Shown here piece after piece: positions 63,685 through 64,000 of a stretch of DNA of 64,000 bases. Origin of the DNA: Psychrosphaera sp. B3R10 (GTDB taxonomy: Bacteria; Pseudomonadota; Gammaproteobacteria; Enterobacterales; Alteromonadaceae); the NCBI RefSeq assembly GCF_018861025.1, contig NZ_JAHKQH010000044.1:160718-224717 (forward strand). The letters run 5' to 3'. A program made the translations under genes and the position numbers. The first letter of the stretch is position 1. Each line of letters opens with the position of its first letter. The notes beneath the pieces are model-generated. The model was not told the DNA's origin. It saw nothing but the letters and a program-made list of their open reading frames with translations, and ran no database searches.

Positions 63685-63956
63685 ATGCGTGAAATCAAAA
63701 GAGTTTTTGTTTGATATTAGTTCATTTTACAGCATATTTTTAAAGTGATAACGTTATAAAAATATTGTATGTGAGTGGGGTCAGGTCTTGCATTTTGCAC
63801 TTTTTAGAAGTAGGTGTGATGGGGTCATCCATTATAAATACGAATGACGCCATATATTATTCTTTTTAGTTGAATCGCTCACCCCAAGACTCTGGATGAG
63901 AAATTGCTTCATTTATTGCAAATAAAATGTCGTACCAACCATTTATTGGAGGAGTT

Positions 63957-64000
63957 ATGGAGTCAGTTATTGTTGCAAAAGAGGGCGTTCAGAATTCTGT
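63957..64000 (+). CDS. Start of an unidentified gene, cut by the window edge
   Basis: ATG 63957 has GGAGGAG two bases upstream, a very strong ribosome site. It opens a frame (M-E-S-V-I-V-A-K-E-G-V-Q-N-S) that runs off the window. Too short to identify. Confidence 0.55.
   Translation, partial: MESVIVAKEGVQNS

Larger units (their letters stand above)
63477..63956. other. Accessory intergenic region with orphan hairpins
   Basis: No convincing gene. It contains a UUCG-loop hairpin (63489-63506), a weak remnant ORF of about 40 codons ending at 63693, a terminator (63660-63684) and a GGGGTCAGGTCTTGCATTTTGC string (63777-63798, two segments GGGGTCAGGTC and TTGCATTTTGC) that resembles leaders seen by transposase genes in marine gammaproteobacteria. 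It probably holds relics of mobile or Rhs-related DNA. Confidence 0.45.

Noticed and set aside
63585..63693. Open frame reading A-P-L-L-L-P-K-D-K-A-D-Q-E-R-A before the orphan terminator
   Set aside because: About 40 codons, no good start, and it runs through the terminator stem; at most a remnant.
1..64000. Search for CRISPR arrays, tRNA, rRNA, intact insertion sequences and replication origins
   Set aside because: No regularly spaced repeats, cloverleaf-like genes, rRNA segments, transposase ORFs or origin-like box clusters were seen by eye.

Overview
The window is about 64 kb of AT-rich chromosome from a marine gammaproteobacterium, most likely an alteromonad near Colwelliaceae (a Thalassotalea- or Psychrosphaera-like organism; this placement is inferred from gene content, not computed). 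Reasons are the order djlA / lptD-surA-pdxA-rsmA-apaG-apaH, the FadI/FadJ pair, families typical of Shewanella-like genomes (DUF3019, DUF3379, DUF3530, DUF3297, MipA/OmpV), and many signalling proteins. I saw no rRNA, tRNA, CRISPR array or intact insertion sequence. Most of the window is ordinary core chromosome; accessory character appears at the right end.

Layout. 0-2 kb: a VanZ-like membrane protein, ketopantoate reductase (panE) and a Zur-type regulator. 2.1-5.7 kb: fadI-fadJ on the minus strand behind a FadR-like operator. 5.9-13.1 kb: a six-gene MoxR/DUF58/DUF4381/BatA/BatB-TPR/BatD operon ending in a strong terminator. 13.5-18.9 kb: a membrane GGDEF-EAL protein and a penicillin-acylase-family hydrolase. 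18.9-20.3 kb: pheA behind a Phe-rich leader peptide and attenuator. 20.4-26.2 kb: a beta-propeller lipoprotein, then a MipA/OmpV-DUF3019-response regulator-histidine kinase operon. 26.4-30.2 kb: two lipid acyltransferase genes, one an OlsF-like fusion, divergent from an ECF sigma factor with a DUF3379 anti-sigma candidate. 30.3-32.5 kb: a DecR-like Lrp regulator and a class-V PLP enzyme. 32.5-34.5 kb: fklB, a double-receiver protein and a YciH/SUI1 protein. 34.7-37.5 kb: a STAS protein, a receiver-PP2C-ATPase partner-switching protein and a GAF protein. 37.5-41.5 kb: an aspartate/aromatic aminotransferase, an NhaC-type antiporter and hemH.

41.6-50.4 kb: a DUF3530 protein, djlA, and the conserved outer-membrane assembly and housekeeping operon lptD to apaH. 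50.5-52.6 kb: a chemoreceptor with a sigma-28-like promoter. 52.8-57.2 kb: three secreted carbohydrate-active proteins (DUF5060 hydrolase-like, GH10 xylanase, SMP-30/gluconolactonase-like). 57.2-61.1 kb: divergent argO/argP and a cytoplasmic PAS-GGDEF-EAL protein. 61.2-62.1 kb: DUF1697 and DUF3297 proteins. 62.2-64 kb: a 5'-truncated Rhs C-terminal module with a secreted small partner, orphan hairpins and a possible mobile-element relic.

The strongest regulatory readings are the pheL attenuator, the FadR-like box, the sigma-28-like chemoreceptor promoter and a palindrome lying over a possible moxR promoter. The least explained and most interesting parts are the orphan Rhs tail with its candidate immunity gene, the OlsF-like/ECF neighbourhood, the DecR-like/class-V enzyme pair with a strong upstream small ORF, and the CrsR/HsbR-like partner switch.
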